DNA from: Carnegiea gigantea
Lineage: Eukaryota; Streptophyta; Magnoliopsida; Caryophyllales; Cactaceae
Direction: 5' to 3'
Length of the DNA stretch: 64,000 bases
Assembly (NCBI GenBank): GCA_029747015.1
Contig: JAKOGI010002219.1
Coordinates: 32,501-96,500, forward strand
In this document: in pieces, positions 1-12,050 of the stretch
Layout of the letters: the number at the start of each line of letters is the position of its first letter
How positions within the stretch are numbered: position 1 is the first letter of the stretch
Made by a program: the position numbers and the translations under genes
Notes under the pieces: model-generated
Database searches by the model: none
Told to the model about the DNA's origin: nothing
Seen by the model: the letters and a program-made list of their open reading frames with translations, nothing else

Positions 1-309
1 AGAGAATTAAACCAGCCATAGTTCTTTGACTTTTATTTGATGTTGTTTGTATTTTATTCCAGTTAAATTAAAAACCATTTATGTTTTTTGAATTTGTATT
101 TATTTGGGCTAAATTTATAGCCACATCGTAATTTGATGTTGGCTTTGAGCTTTTTGCATTTAGGCTAGATTAATAATAGTCACAATATTGATTTAATTTT
201 TGTCATTTCGATTTTGACTTTGATGTTTACATAAAAAATTTTAATTTAGCCATTTCAAAAGTTTTTATTTTTTTCGACATAGCCCTTCTTGGGATTGATC
301 CATTTGTTT

Positions 310-359
310 TGTACACACACATGCACGCGCACACACACATACATATATATATGTATATA
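310..359. repeat. 50-bp perfectly alternating purine-pyrimidine tract
   Basis: A compound CA/CG/TA microsatellite in which purines and pyrimidines alternate without a break for 50 bases, including a CGCGC core. Such tracts can adopt left-handed Z-DNA under supercoiling (general knowledge). No gene is seen next to it. Confidence 0.85.
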
Positions 360-3010
360 ATCGCACTTAAAATTTATTTGAGGGCTTCTTACATACTCTT
401 AGCAAGATTAAATCCTTGTAGTTCTTGGTTCAATAATTTTTTTTTAAGGCCTGCATCATGGGAGAAATTTGGTGAGCTTGGTTGTATATCTGGCTCGGGT
501 TTGGTCCATTTTGGTGGACTCTAAATTTGAGGAAGATTGATTTTTTTTGAGTAGCCTGGTTTTTGATTTGTTTTGGTTACGTAATGTATAACCAAGTGTC
601 ACAAAATTGTTTTTTTTTTGGCTTTTTTGTAAAGGGAGGGGGATCCAAATAAAGGTCTTTCGGTCGAATTTGTGGCCTTCGACATTTGGCAATCTTAAAT
701 TTTGAGGAAAGGGGATCTCGACTTATTTACTTCACATAATATGTGAGTTGAGAACATATGAACCACAGTTTTAATTCTTTTTATGAAGTAGAGATTTGAT
801 CTTCCCTCTTTCCCTTTTTAAAGTCAAAATCACCACTAGGTGTTAAACTTTATCAGGAATTAATGACAACATGCCGTGTATTTATTTGTCCAGGAACGAA
901 TATTAGCCTCTCAACTTGTTTTACTTGTATTGTGATAGCCACATTCTCCACATAAATGTCAATGGAGTGTTAACGTAATCCTTGGACACTTACTTGACAT
1001 TGCTGCACAAAACTCCCATCACAGCATTATCATGCATTTTTTTAGCTCATAATTATCATTTATAACACACTTTTTATTTGAAAGAGAGTCCAACATCCAT
1101 CGAATATTTTTTTTAGGTTAAGTAACCTAGTCAATATAAACTTGTAAAGGGCTGTAAGAGCGATTGAATCATCCTCCACTTTTCTACCCCCCAAAATCAA
1201 TTAGACTTTCACCATGGCGGACTACAGTAGTACATTTGCTTGATTCAACTTGAGTATCACCGAGCCTAATTTCTCCATCTTTTTATTAAAGGTTTGTCAA
1301 TGGCGATCTCTTTGTCAAGTTTATGAACATATAAAATTCCTTTCTTCATTTTTTTTTTTGAGCAATTCGAGAAACAACTCAAAACCTGCAAGGATCTATA
1401 CTTCATGAGTTCGCGAGGACTGAAGATCCACAAGGATCAACATCCTACAAACTAATAAGGGTTGGAGATGAGTGGGTCGTATAAATTTCTGGGGTAAAGA
1501 TAGCAAATTTGACTCAAATCGAACAACCCAAATTGTAAATGGGGTTATAAGAACTTGATTAATTGTGAATTTTTTTAAAAATTAGGCAAGCCTCAAGATT
1601 AGGATGCAAGGACATTCTGTTTATTTATAATGAATTCACTGCCTTCAAAAGGTTCACTTGAGTTTGGTTTTTTTATCATTTATTTTTGTTTGGGGGGTGG
1701 GGGGCAGATAACTGGACGACTAAAGTGGCATGTCATCCCCATCCATGACTTTCATCTTTATCATTTTTTTTAACACCCACTAATTATGTTAGCAATTTCA
1801 AAATATTGGTAACTTCCCCAATATTACCAAGAAAGAAACTATAATTTGGCCTACGATTTTTAATTAGAAGAATCATACACTTTCATATATGCACAAGCAA
1901 TTTTTTTTTAATTTTTATTTTATACTCCCCAACATCTTCAATTCGAGTCCTCACATACTGAGATCCTCTTGAATCCAACATTAAGGTCCTTTTGAACTCA
2001 AGATCCTTGCAAATATATTTTTATGAGTCATTTTAAACTTAAGATTCTTGCGAATCCAATTATATGAGTCTTTTCGAGCTTAACCCAGATCCTTGTGAAT
2101 CCAGATGTGAGCCTCTTTGAAGCCAATACCTACCAGGTATCTTATTTGGATCTTTGCAAATTGATAACAGAGGACCCATTTGCTTTGGTTGCCAATCCGC
2201 TTTCGGGTCTGGCAGGGACTAAAGTTCTTGTAGACAGCCATGGAAGAGATAATATCAAAATGGGAGACATGGGAGGGATTGAATTAACTTGACTGCATTC
2301 TTCTATTACCTTCCAATCTCGGCATATATATTACTTAAAACTGTCGGTACTTAATGGCGCTCCAAACTCGTTGGATTGACCCAAAACCCGTAAAGCTAAA
2401 ATACGCTGCCCGTATTTTACCGAAATCCAAAATATAGATGATCCGTATTTTATCTAGACCCGAATACACCCAGCTCGTATTTAATGTGCCTGTCCAAACT
2501 GATAGGTTTACCCCCACACACAAAGGAATGATATCTAGTGAGAAGTGGGGTTTGGGTGAGACATGAGAAGTGTTCATCTCATTCACTAATTTTTAATCCT
2601 GTGGCACACAATTGAGCACATCATCTTATTATATTTTTAGAAAGGGGGAAGAGACACATTATTATAACTCCTACCTTTATCCCCCTCCGTTTCCTCCCTG
2701 TTTCCTAATCTATGCCATTCAACTTATAGAGATCACAAAAAATGGAAAAAGTGACATGGATGTCATCCTAATTCAATGAAATTATCTCTTCCATTCGAGA
2801 GTAATTTGCAACTATCAATTACAAAGGCACATGGCCAAATGAATAAGAAAATAATTAAAAGCATGACACTTGCACGAGAGTACATTGATTCAGTAGTAGC
2901 CATTAATTCTATCAAGAACGACAAAAGCTCATCAGAGAAATCACACTCTCCTCGACAGGGTTCATCTGGCCCCTGATTTCACCTCCATTGTAGTGTGTTT
3001 TTCTTTGTGA
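360..3010. other. AT-rich non-coding region
   Basis: No coding region is supported. The longest open frames are under 90 codons and show no recognisable motif. A few short lines recur in degenerate form (variants of 'gatccttgcaaat' near 1390 and 1990-2110), which suggests an old, unidentified repeat. No tRNA, rRNA or transposon ends were recognised. Confidence 0.6.
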
Positions 3011-3014
3011 AATA

Positions 3015-3835
3015 AGAAACTTACAAATCATATTTACTTTTTGAAACGAGCGATACCCAATAGACAATAGGCTCATGTGAGCCATGAACGAAAGGGACAT
3101 CGAAAAAAACACTAAGCCTACTTTAAAAAGGTTTTCGAAAGGCCTTAGAGCAATCCTTGATGTGGATACCATCTGACTCCACATGCGTAAACTGAAGATC
3201 TAGGTTCAGGAGAAAAGGTACAATGCCATGATGGAATGCATCAAGACATTTCTCATCATCATTGACGATCTATACAAACCAATACATTAAACTAAAATCT
3301 AATTACACTTAAAATAACAAACAAGCAATATATTAGAATCATTCAAATAACAGAAATCAAACTATAATGCAAGTCTAAAGGAATCAAAAGAAATAATTCA
3401 AAACATTATAGCGGACGTGGATGAAACTAACTAAAGATTATCTTTATCAAACTCGAAATTAAATAAACTAGAAAGAAGGAAGGTAAACAGAAAAAGTGAT
3501 AGGAAGATTCGATTTTTGAAAGATTGGCGCCTTTAGGTTACTTGTGTGAGTGACTTGGGGAACCCTGGGATCAAAATTATGAGCCTTGACTTATGCCTTG
3601 AAGGGTTTTGATTATGGATTTGAGAAGGATGTTTCTCTCAAATTTCGGGTGTTTCCTCATCAATTTTCTGATGTGTTACTCTTAGATTTTCTGATATGAA
3701 TCTAATGCCATTAACCTTAGGGGTAGCCTTCTTTTTGTAGTGCTTGAACGGATAATCTGAATTAGTTTAGAGAAAGAAGACCTAATTCAAATCCTAGTAT
3801 ACTTAAACTAAACAAATACACCAATTTAGCTAAGA
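3015..3835. repeat. Dispersed repeat, copy 1 (about 0.82 kb)
   Basis: This stretch aligns along most of its length with 16866-17690 in the same orientation. Shared blocks include 'ggctcatgtgagcc', 'accatctgactcc', 'actaaaatctaattacactt' and 'tgacttggggaaccctgg'. The copies are clearly diverged (many substitutions and small indels) and carry no intact ORF. They could be the LTRs of an old large element whose interior holds the minisatellite and the younger gypsy insertion, or simply two copies of one repeat family. I found no convincing TG...CA ends or target-site duplication. Confidence 0.65.
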
Positions 3836-4044
3836 CTGTACTCATGGGAACACATTTTAGACTTGGTGAAGGAAGCACAGAATCGACTAGGCTCACAACC
3901 AAAGGTTTATAATCATCGGGCATTTTATAAAAAGGAGACACTGTTCAGGTGTTTATAGTTAGCCCTACTTTAACCGAAGCTAGGTAAGGAAAAGGTAAAA
4001 GTAGATAGCATTTGTGGTTACCTGTTTAGTGCTCTATTTTGACC

Positions 4045-4463
4045 TTTCGATGGTCTAGCAGTTTTGAATTGACCTTTCACCTATCTTGTGGACCATTCAT
4101 TGGTCTAGCGATTCTGAATGGTTGACTTTTCACTAGTCTAGCGAATTCACTAGTCTAGCGGTTCTGAATGATTGAACTTTCATGGGTCCACTAGACCCTT
4201 TGTTGGTTTAGTGAATTGTTAGCCAGTCTAACAAATCTTGATGTTAACATTTTGTTGGTTTAGCAAGCCTTTTGCCGGCCTAGCAGACCTTTTGTCGGTC
4301 TGGCGGATTCTAAATTTGACATTTCGTTGATCTAGTAGATTCTGAATTTAATCTTTTGCCAATTTAATGGACCTTTTGTTAGTCTGGTGAATTTTAAATT
4401 TGACCTTTCACTAGTGTGGCAAACCTTTTGCTAGTCTAGCTGACCTTTTGTCAGTCTAGCAGA
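4045..4463. repeat. Degenerate minisatellite, left part
   Basis: Imperfect tandem units of about 20-33 bp built on 'ggtctagcgga', 'ccttttg' and 'attctgaatttga'. The array stops exactly at the 5-bp target-site duplication of the gypsy element and resumes at 11735, so it was one array before the insertion. Confidence 0.75.
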
Positions 4464-4468
4464 CTTTT
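4464..4468. repeat. Target-site duplication CTTTT (left)
   Basis: CTTTT immediately left of the LTR start TGATG. The identical pentamer follows the last LTR base at 11730-11734. Five base pairs is the usual duplication length for Ty3/gypsy integrase. Confidence 0.9.
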
Positions 4469-5781
4469 TGATGTATGTGAGGGTGGATTGATGGAAAGTA
4501 CGAAAGAGAGGAGGAATTCCAAGCTAGAAGATCACAAACTCACGGATTGAAAACTGAAATTTCAGTTTTGTTCTCCTTGAACCTGTGTACTTGTAACTTG
4601 AAATGGATAGAGCTAAACTCACGATTTGGATACAGAATCACCACCAAATGCAAGCTTAGGGTCCCTAATCTTGGATTAAGATATAGAATCACGGTTAGGA
4701 CTTACTTGATCACCACCTTAATTGACCGGATTAAGGATAAGCAAGTGAAGATTTAAGTATGAGAAGGTAAATGCTCTCAAAGAGTTTTTCATTCAAAAGT
4801 GTGTTATGAACCAGCCATGGCCATGTGTTCCCTTTAGTTTGCACACCAAGCAAGAAAGCATTCAATCTAGCACCTCACTAAACCTTTCCTTCCTAAGGAG
4901 GAAAGGTGTTAACTACACTAATGACCTGGTTATGATTAACCGGTTACAAACCATTGTTCAAGCTAGCCTAATTACACTTAAAGCATTAAGGAAAGCAAGA
5001 CAAATGACTATTACAATATAATTAGTTCATCCTTAAGCTTAATCAACTACAAAACTCAGCTAAAGCCATGTGCTCAGTCGTAAAGCAATGACCCCTTTTC
5101 GGCTGGCCAATAGGAAGCAAGAGACAACTTCCTTTGCAGCTCTCTTCTCATTGGTTGCTCTTCTCAAGGAGTTCTTCTTTTCCAGCTGATCATTAGCCTT
5201 CTGGAAGCCTTGGGATATGTGCTAAATCAGCTGAGATGAAGGAAACCCACGGTAGAAAGTAAAAAGAACCGACAGCAGTAAACCAGGTTCACGGGCAGGA
5301 TTTCAGCTGGTTTTAGGACTTGATTTAACCTTAACAAAAGTGAAGATGATTTGGTTTTCAGGCCAAGGGAGGAAAGGTTAGGATGTGTATAAACCCCACA
5401 ACCAAGAAATTAAGGTTAAACAAGGTTTAAGTCGGTCAATCTCACTCAAACATTAAACCATGCAAAATGGGTGCAAAACTGGCCGGTTTAGAAAATGACC
5501 TTGATCTCCCCTCTTTTGATGTGCATGATTGGGAATTGATGCTGGGGCTTGGAAGGGAACATCTTAGGATTTCCAAAAATGCAAAAATTTAGGACTTAAG
5601 TTATAATGTAGCTTAAGTAATTAAGTGAACAAAACTGGGTAAAAACTGATCCTTGAACCCGGTTGCTTGCTTTAAGCTTTCTTCCACAATGTGAGCTAAT
5701 GCTGGGACTTTGGAGCTTGAAATGAACCTTGTAGGACTTGTTGGACCTTCTTCATTGTCAATGGTGGTGGGGACGCCATCA
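4469..5781 (-). repeat. 3' LTR of chromovirus-like element
   Basis: A 1,313-bp direct repeat of 10405-11729, beginning TGATGTATG and ending GCCATCA on the plus strand. It is adjacent to the polypurine tract, so it is the 3' LTR of the minus-strand element. Confidence 0.92.
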
Positions 5782-5794
5782 TCCTCCCCTTGTT
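5782..5794 (-). other. Polypurine tract
   Basis: On the minus strand the sequence reads AACAAGGGGAGGA directly before the 3' LTR. This is the expected plus-strand primer site. It follows immediately after the integrase reading frame. Confidence 0.85.
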
Positions 5795-6735
5795 AAGAAG
5801 ATTTGATCCTCAAATCAGCAAGGTAATCGTCTTTATGGTATGCTTTCAAGTCAACTACATTGAATGTGGCTGAAACTCCATAGTCACATGGTAAATCAAC
5901 CTTGTAAGCACTATCATTAATACGTTCAAGTACCTCAAAGGGACCATCAGCTCGTGGCATAAGTTTAGTCTTCCTTTTGGATGGAAATCTCTCCTTCCTA
6001 AGGTGGATCCACACGAGGTCTCTAGGCTAAAAAACCATCTTCTTCTTGTGCTTGTTGGCCTGAGCTTGATAGGCTTCATTAGTCTTCTCAATCTTGCTCC
6101 TTACCAACTCATGAATCTTCTTGATTTCTTCTACCCTTGATGTTGCATCAGCACTTGGCTTCTGGTCCATTGATCGTGGTGTAAGATCAAGTGGACTAAG
6201 GGGATCAAGTCCATAGACCACCTTGAATGGGAAAAGACCTGTAGCCTTGCTGGGTGCCCTGTTGCACGCAAACTTTGTATAGGGTAAAAGCAAATCCCAA
6301 GCCTTGGCATGAGGTTTAATCAAAGCTCTTAGGAGTGTTCCTAAGGTTCGATTAGTAACCTCAGTTTGTCCGTCAGTTTATGGATGATAAGTAATACTAT
6401 ACTTTAGCTTAGTACCTAACTTTTTCCACAAAGTAATCCAAAAATGACTCAAAAATTTGGTATCCCTATCAGAAATAATTGACTTGGGAATACCACACAA
6501 TCTTGCTACTTCCCTAAAGTACAACTCAGCAATGTGTGTAGCATCATTTGTTTTGTTACATGGAATGAAATGAGACATCTTAGAAAGCCTATCAACAACA
6601 ACAAAAATAGAATCCTTGTTCCTTTGTGTTTTAGGCAATCCAAGAATAAAGTCCATACTTATATCAATCCATGGTGAAGTGGGGATTGGCAAGGGCGTGT
6701 ATAAACCATGGGGTAGTGAATGACTCTTTGCCACT
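5793..6735 (-). pseudogene. Integrase (gypsy), frame-broken
   Basis: Three overlapping frames together encode an integrase. The core begins with a '[13 protein letters not shown]' segment holding the first catalytic Asp and continues to '[10 protein letters not shown]' with the second Asp. A later piece ('ACNRAPSKATGLFPFKVVYG') is the end of the core. A C-terminal piece ('[21 protein letters not shown]') is the GPY/F-type domain. At least one frameshift and one stop separate the pieces. The frame ends beside the polypurine tract. No chromodomain is visible after the GPY/F region. Function if intact: insertion of the cDNA into chromosomal DNA. Confidence 0.85.
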
Positions 6736-6932
6736 TGACAAGTTCAACACCTTTTAAGTATGTCCTGTACATCTCTTTCTATAGCTGGCCAGAAGTAATG
6801 CTCTCTTAGCATGGTGACAGTCTTGTTTTCTCCATAATGCCCAGCTAATGGTCCTCCATGAACCTCTCTAATTAGAAGCTCCCTTGTGCTACACCTTAGT
6901 ACACACAACCGTGTACCCTTGAATAGAAATCC

Positions 6933-7490
6933 TTACTGGATTAGAAAGTCTCCCTTTGGGTGCTTAGAACATTCAGAATGCAACTCCCCAAAGTCTTTAT
7001 CCTTGTCATACAAAGCTTTTAGATGCTCAAAACCAAGTACATGAGCATCTAATCGAAATAACAAGAGATACCTCTGAGACAGAGCATCTGTACCTTGATT
7101 GAGTTTACCTGACTTATGTTTGATGGTGAAGTGATATGATTGCATAAACTTAGCCCACTTGGCATGCTATGAGTTCAGCTTATGCTGTCCTTGTATATGC
7201 TTCAATGCTTCATGGTCAGAATGTAAGATAAACTCACTTGTAATAAGATAATGACTCCAATGCTCTAGACATCTCACAATGGTATAGAATTCTTTATCAT
7301 AAGTGGAGTACTTTCTTTTGGAATCACATAATTTCTCACTAAAGAAGGCTAAAGGTTTACCTTCCTGAGTAAAAACTCCACCAATGCCAACACCAAAGGC
7401 ATCACATTCCACTTCAAAAACCTTACTGAAGCACGGCAAGGATAGAACCGGTGCTTGAGTAAGCCTTATTTTGATCTCTTCGAAGGCAGC
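6933..7490 (-). pseudogene. RNase H domain and tether (gypsy)
   Basis: This region continues the RT frame after a single stop codon. It contains 'VECDAFGVGIGGVFTQEGKP' (first acidic residue of RNase H), 'KEFYTIVRCLEHW' and 'LHSDHEALKHI', then a separate frame with 'FTIKHKSGKLNQGTDALSQR', the usual end of RNase H (normally ...DALSRR). It is interrupted by stops. Role if intact: degrading the RNA strand during reverse transcription. Confidence 0.85.
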
Positions 7491-8435
7491 TTATGCTTTT
7501 GGTGTCCATATAAATGATGTCCCCTTAATAACTTCAGTCATAGGAGCCATGATGGTACTAAAACCATGAATGAATCTCCTGTAAAAAGAAGCTAAAGCAT
7601 GGAAAGCTCGAACATCATGTATGCTCATAGGCATAGGCCAAGACTGAATGGCTTCTACCTTGCTTTCATCTGCCTTAATAACTTCACCAGTAACAATGTA
7701 ACCAAGAAATGTAAATTCAGGGGTAAAAAATGCACATTTCTTAAGGTTACCAAACAGCTTCTCACGTTCTAAGACAAGCATAACTTGAGTTAGATGATCT
7801 TGATGCTCATGCTTGTTCTTAGAGTATATCAAAATATCATCAAAGTATACTACCACAAACTTTCCAATGTACGGTCTAAACACCTGATTCATTAATCTCA
7901 TGAAAGTACTAGGTGCATTAAAAAGTCCAAAGGGCATTCCCAACCAGTCATAGAGTCCACCCTTGGTTTTGAAGGCTGTCTTTGACTCGTCACCTTCTCT
8001 GATTCTGATTTGGTAGTATCCACTTCGAAGATCAATCTTGGAAAACACTTTAGCACCATACAACTCATCTAGCATGTCTTCAAGTCTAGGTATGGGATAC
8101 CTATACTTGATTGTGATCATGTTGATGGCCCTGCTATCAACACACATTCTCATTCCTCCGTCCTTCTTAGGCGCCAAAAGAGCTGGAATGGCACATGGAC
8201 TCAAAGATTCACGTATCAAGCCTTTCTCCTGCAGTTCTTCTACCTGTCTTTGAATCTCCATGGTATCTTTTGGATTTATCCGATATGCTGGCTTGTTTGG
8301 TAGGATGGAACCTGGAGCAAGATCAATGTGATGTTGAATGTCCCTCTTAGGAGGCAAACCCATAGGTATCTCCTCAGGAAACAAGTGACAGAAGTTTTCA
8401 ATGAGTGTTCTTGCAATGGGGTGAATGGGTAACAA
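7491..8435 (-). pseudogene. Reverse transcriptase (gypsy), open over 314 codons
   Basis: The longest intact frame of this element. It starts in the protease-RT linker, passes through '[19 protein letters not shown]', '[15 protein letters not shown]' and '[15 protein letters not shown]', and holds the catalytic '[10 protein letters not shown]' motif (canonical Y-x-D-D). It then runs through the thumb to 'ASFYRRFI'. All three catalytic Asp positions appear present. A TAA then separates it from RNase H, although the reading frame continues. Labelled pseudogene because the polyprotein as a whole is broken. Confidence 0.9.
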
Positions 8436-8450
8436 ACTTTCTGATTCATC

Positions 8451-9215
8451 TTACATGCTTAGTATCCACTCCTTGAAGGCCTTAAACTCATATTGGGATG
8501 CCTTTAAAAAAGGCTCACTCACGGACAGTAGGCAATCCATGTTTTTGGGCTTTTTTTGTAGCTGGATTTCATGGAGTTTAGATGGGGATAATGGGGCTAA
8601 GGTGATCTTCTTACCATCTTTGGAAAATGAATAAGTATTTAGGTAACCATTATGCATAACCTTTTGATCATACAACCAAGGTCTCCCTAACAGCATATGA
8701 CAAGCATCCATTGGAATCACATCACACCATAACTCATCTTGGTAGTTCTTTCCAATAGAGAAAGTAATTAAGCAATGAGAGTTTACTTGAATTCCTTTAC
8801 TTTGATTCATCCATTGGATGTTGTAAGGATGTGGATGAGTCATAGTTTGTAGGCCTAGCTTCTCAATCATGCTTAGAGGAACCACATTGGCACAACTCCC
8901 TCCATCAATAATCAAAGAACACACCTTTCCTTGCACGGTACATCGTATGTGGAATATGTTCTCTCTTTGCTCATCTTGGACTCCCATTTGATTGCTTAGA
9001 ACTCTTCTCAAAACTAAGAGCTCTCCTTCATCAGCCTCTTTAACAATTTCATCTTGAGTTTCCTCAAGTTCTGGCTTACTTTCACATGCCTTTTCTTCCT
9101 CCTCAAGCTCTTCCCTTACGGTTGCCCATTCGGCCAAGGTAATAACTTTTCTGTTTGGACTCTCCGAAGTAATGTGTCTAAGCCCTTGACATTTGAAACA
9201 CCTTCTATTGCTCAT
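8451..9215 (-). pseudogene. Gag nucleocapsid plus aspartic protease region
   Basis: A 254-codon open stretch. Near the N-terminus lies a decayed zinc knuckle, C-F-K-C-x4-H-x4-S, whose last Cys is replaced by Ser. An acidic linker follows, then the protease with 'SLIIDGGSCANVVP' (the D-G-G-S active-site form seen in many plant gypsy elements) and 'MLLGRPWL'. It continues towards the RT frame after one stop. The loss of a zinc ligand suggests that this copy's Gag cannot package RNA normally (inference). Confidence 0.83.
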
Positions 9216-10264
9216 GGGGTTAGGATGAGGCCTATTTTCTGGTGTTTGGGTTCTTTGTGGTGTTGGGGTTCTTTCTGGAAAGGAAGGGGATGGATTTTGT
9301 GGCTTAGGAGTGGGATTGGAACTCCCCTTGTTAAAAGGTTAGTTCCGAGTTAGAGACCGTGTGTCTTGAGGCTTAAAGGACTGTTTTGCTTTCTTTTGTT
9401 GTTCCACCTTATGAGCCAACACGCAAACACCATCAAATGAAGCATAGGATTGCAATTGAACCACATTAGAGTACGTAGGATCAAGACCTCCCAAGTACCT
9501 AACTATGGTTTGTTCTTCAGGTTCTTAAATGTCACACTTGATTAGCAACTTTTCAAACTCACGTGTGTATTCTTCAACACTCATATTACCTTGAGTAAGG
9601 TTATGAAGTTGAGAATAACAATCTTGGACATAGGTAGGGGGAAGAAACCGTGCTTTGAGTTTGGTTTTCATCTTCTCCCAAGTTTGGATTTTGGACTTCC
9701 TCTCTCTTAACTATTTAGCATTCAAGTTTGTCCACCATAAAGATGCATATTTCCTAAGTCTCAAGGCCACTAATTTGACCTTCTTGTCATCAGGAATGTC
9801 TTTATAATTAAAAACCCTTTCAACTGTATGTAACCAATCAAGGAACTCTTCAGGATCAAGTTTACCTTCAAATTCAGGAACCTCCACCCTAAAATCATTG
9901 GTGATTACTTGAAACTGTGGCTCTCCCTAGCCATTCGGACTGGTTCTTCTTCACTTGAGGATTCAACCTCATGGCTGAAGACTTGCTCATGTTCTCTTGG
10001 TTCAGATTGAAGAGTGTCTTCATTCAACTTCTGTTTTTGCTTCAAGACTGAACCGAGTTATCTCCTCAAATACTCATTTTGAGCTTGAGTCTCTTGATTC
10101 TTTTGTGATTCCTCTCGAATTTTGCTAGCTAAGAACTCATTTTGCTTCATCAAAGCTTCAAACCTCTCCTCTAGAGTCATGCTTGTTGAAGTCATGCTAG
10201 AATTGGATTGCTTTGACAAGTGAACTACACGAACTGAAGGTGGCACGGGTGTGCTGAATGACAC
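9216..10264 (-). pseudogene. Gag capsid region (gypsy), several stops
   Basis: On the minus strand a start near 10264 opens 'MSFSTPVPPSVRVVHL', followed by a coiled-coil segment ('LEERFEALMKQNEFLASKI'). After a stop the capsid (retrotrans_gag) homology is clear in pieces such as 'VEVPEFEGKLDPEEFLDWLH', 'LVALRLRKYASLWWTNL' and 'QLHNLTQGNMSVEEYTREF'. At least three stop codons interrupt it. It sits about 140 bp inside the primer binding site, as expected for gag. Confidence 0.82.
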
Positions 10265-10388
10265 GGGGTGGCCATGCTAACTTGCTGGTTAGACAAGGCT
10301 GAAAACAGCCGGTTTGTGTTCTTATGTTTGAGGATGAATGAACTCATTGTGGAAGGTAATGGGTATACCAAGCCAAGGTGGAACCTTT

Positions 10389-10400
10389 GCTCTGATACCA
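10389..10400 (-). other. Primer binding site, initiator tRNA-Met
   Basis: On the minus strand TGGTATCAGAGC lies 4 bases inside the 5' LTR. This matches the complement of the 3' end of plant initiator tRNA-Met, a frequent primer of chromoviruses and copia elements. Confidence 0.92.
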
Positions 10401-10404
10401 AATA

Positions 10405-11729
10405 TGATGTATGCAAGGGTGGATTGATGGAAGGTATGAAAGAGAGGAGGAATTCCAAGCTAGAAGATCATAAACTCACAGATTGAAAACTGAAATTTCA
10501 GTTTTGTTCTCCTTGAACCCGTGTACTTCTAACTTGAAATGGACAGAGCTAAACTTACGATTTGGACACAGAATCGCCACCAAATGCAAGCTTAGGGTCC
10601 CTAATCTTGGATTAAGATATAGAATCACCACTTAATCAAGGTTAGGACTTACTTGATCACCACCTTAATTAACCAGGTTAAGGATAAGCAAGTGAAGATT
10701 TAAGAATGAGAAGGCAAATGCTCTCAAAGCGTTTTTCATTCAAAAGTGTGCTATGAACCAGCCATGGCTGTGTGTTCCCTTTAGTTTACACACCAAGTAA
10801 GCAAGCGTTCAAGCTAGCACCTCACTAAACCTTTCCTTCCTAAGGAGGAAAGGTGTTAACTACACTAATGACCCGGTTATGATTAACCGGTTACAAACCA
10901 TTGTTCAAGCTAGCTTAATTACACTTAAAGCATTAACGAAACCAAGACAAATGATTATTACAATATAATTAGTTCATCCTTAAGCTTAATCAACCAGAAA
11001 ACTCAGCTAAAGCCATGTGCTCAACCGTAGAGCAATGACCCCTTTTCGGCTGGCCAATATGAAGCAAGAGACAACTTCCTTTGCAGCTCTCTTCTCATTG
11101 GTTGCTCTTCTCAAGGAGTTCTTCTTTTGCAGCTGATCATTAGCCTTCTGGAAGCCTTGGGATGTGTGCCAACTTAGCTGAGATGAAGGAAACCCATGGT
11201 AGAAGGTAAAAAGAACCGGCAGCAGTAAACTGGGTTCACGGGCAGGATTTCAGCCGGTTTTGGGACTTGATTTAACCTTAACAAAAGTGAAGATGATTTG
11301 GTTTTCAGGACATGGGAGGAAAGTTTAGGATGTGTATAAACCCCCCCAACCAAGAAATTAAGGTTAAACAAAGTTTAAGTGGGTCAATCTCACTCAAACA
11401 TTAAACCATGCAAAATGGGTGCAAAACTGGCTGATTTAGAAAATGACCTTGATCTCCCCTCTTTCGATGTGTATGATTAGGAATTGATGCTGGGGCTTGG
11501 AAGGGAACATCTTAAGGTTTCCAAAAATGCAAAAATTCAGGACTTAAGCTACAATGTAGCTTAAGTAATTAAGTGAACAAAACTGGGTAAAAACTAATCC
11601 TTGAACCCGGTTGCTTGCTTTAAGCTTTCTTCCACAATGTGAGCTAATGCTTGGACTTTGGAGCTTGAAATGAACCTTGTAGGACTTGTTGGACCTTCTT
11701 CACTGTCAATGGTGGTGAGGACTCCATCA
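10405..11729 (-). repeat. 5' LTR of chromovirus-like element
   Basis: A 1,325-bp partner of 4469-5781 with TGATG/CATCA ends. It carries a 12-bp segment ('cacttaatcaag') missing from the other LTR near 4690. As the 5' LTR of a minus-strand element it should contain the promoter; I could not assign a TATA box with confidence. Confidence 0.92.
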
Positions 11730-11734
11730 CTTTT
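11730..11734. repeat. Target-site duplication CTTTT (right)
   Basis: Identical to 4464-4468, directly after the terminal CATCA of the element. Confidence 0.9.
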
Positions 11735-12050
11735 TGCCGGTTTAGCAGACCTTTTATTGGTATAACGGATTTTGAATTTGATATTTTATCGGTCTTATGG
11801 ACCTTTCATCGGTCTAGCATATTTTGAATTTGACCTTTCTTTGGTCTATTGAACCTTTCAGCGATCTAGTGGATTTTGAATTTGACCTTTTGTTGGTCTA
11901 TTGAATTTTGAATTTGACCTTCTGCTGGTTTAGCGGAACTTTTTCCAGTGTAACGAATTCTGTATTCCACCTTTCTTCGATCTAGCAGACCTTAGTGTTA
12001 GCTTTTTGTCAATTTAGCAGTCCTTTCACTGGTCTAGCTGATCTTGATTT
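11735..12050. repeat. Degenerate minisatellite, right part
   Basis: This continues the 'ggtctagcgga / ttttgaatttgacc' units of 4045-4463 on the other side of the gypsy insertion. Joined across the insertion the array is about 0.75 kb. No coding content. Confidence 0.75.

Larger units (their letters stand above)
4469..11729 (-). mobile_element. Ty3/gypsy LTR retrotransposon, chromovirus-like, complete structure
   Basis: A 7,261-bp element read on the minus strand. It has two LTRs (TGATG...CATCA), a CTTTT duplication, an initiator-Met tRNA primer site inside the right LTR and a polypurine tract inside the left LTR. Internal order on the minus strand is gag, protease, RT, RNase H, integrase, which is the Ty3/gypsy order. 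The coding regions contain a moderate number of stops and a decayed zinc knuckle, while the RT frame is open over 314 codons. The LTRs are alike over nearly all of their length (a 12-bp indel is the main difference), so this looks the youngest of the LTR elements here. The RT, integrase and C-terminal sequences suggest the chromovirus group; I see no chromodomain, and the exact clade is not certain. Confidence 0.93.

Noticed and set aside
2095..2292. 65-codon frame with a protein-like composition.
   Set aside because: No family resemblance, splice or promoter context; too short to support alone.
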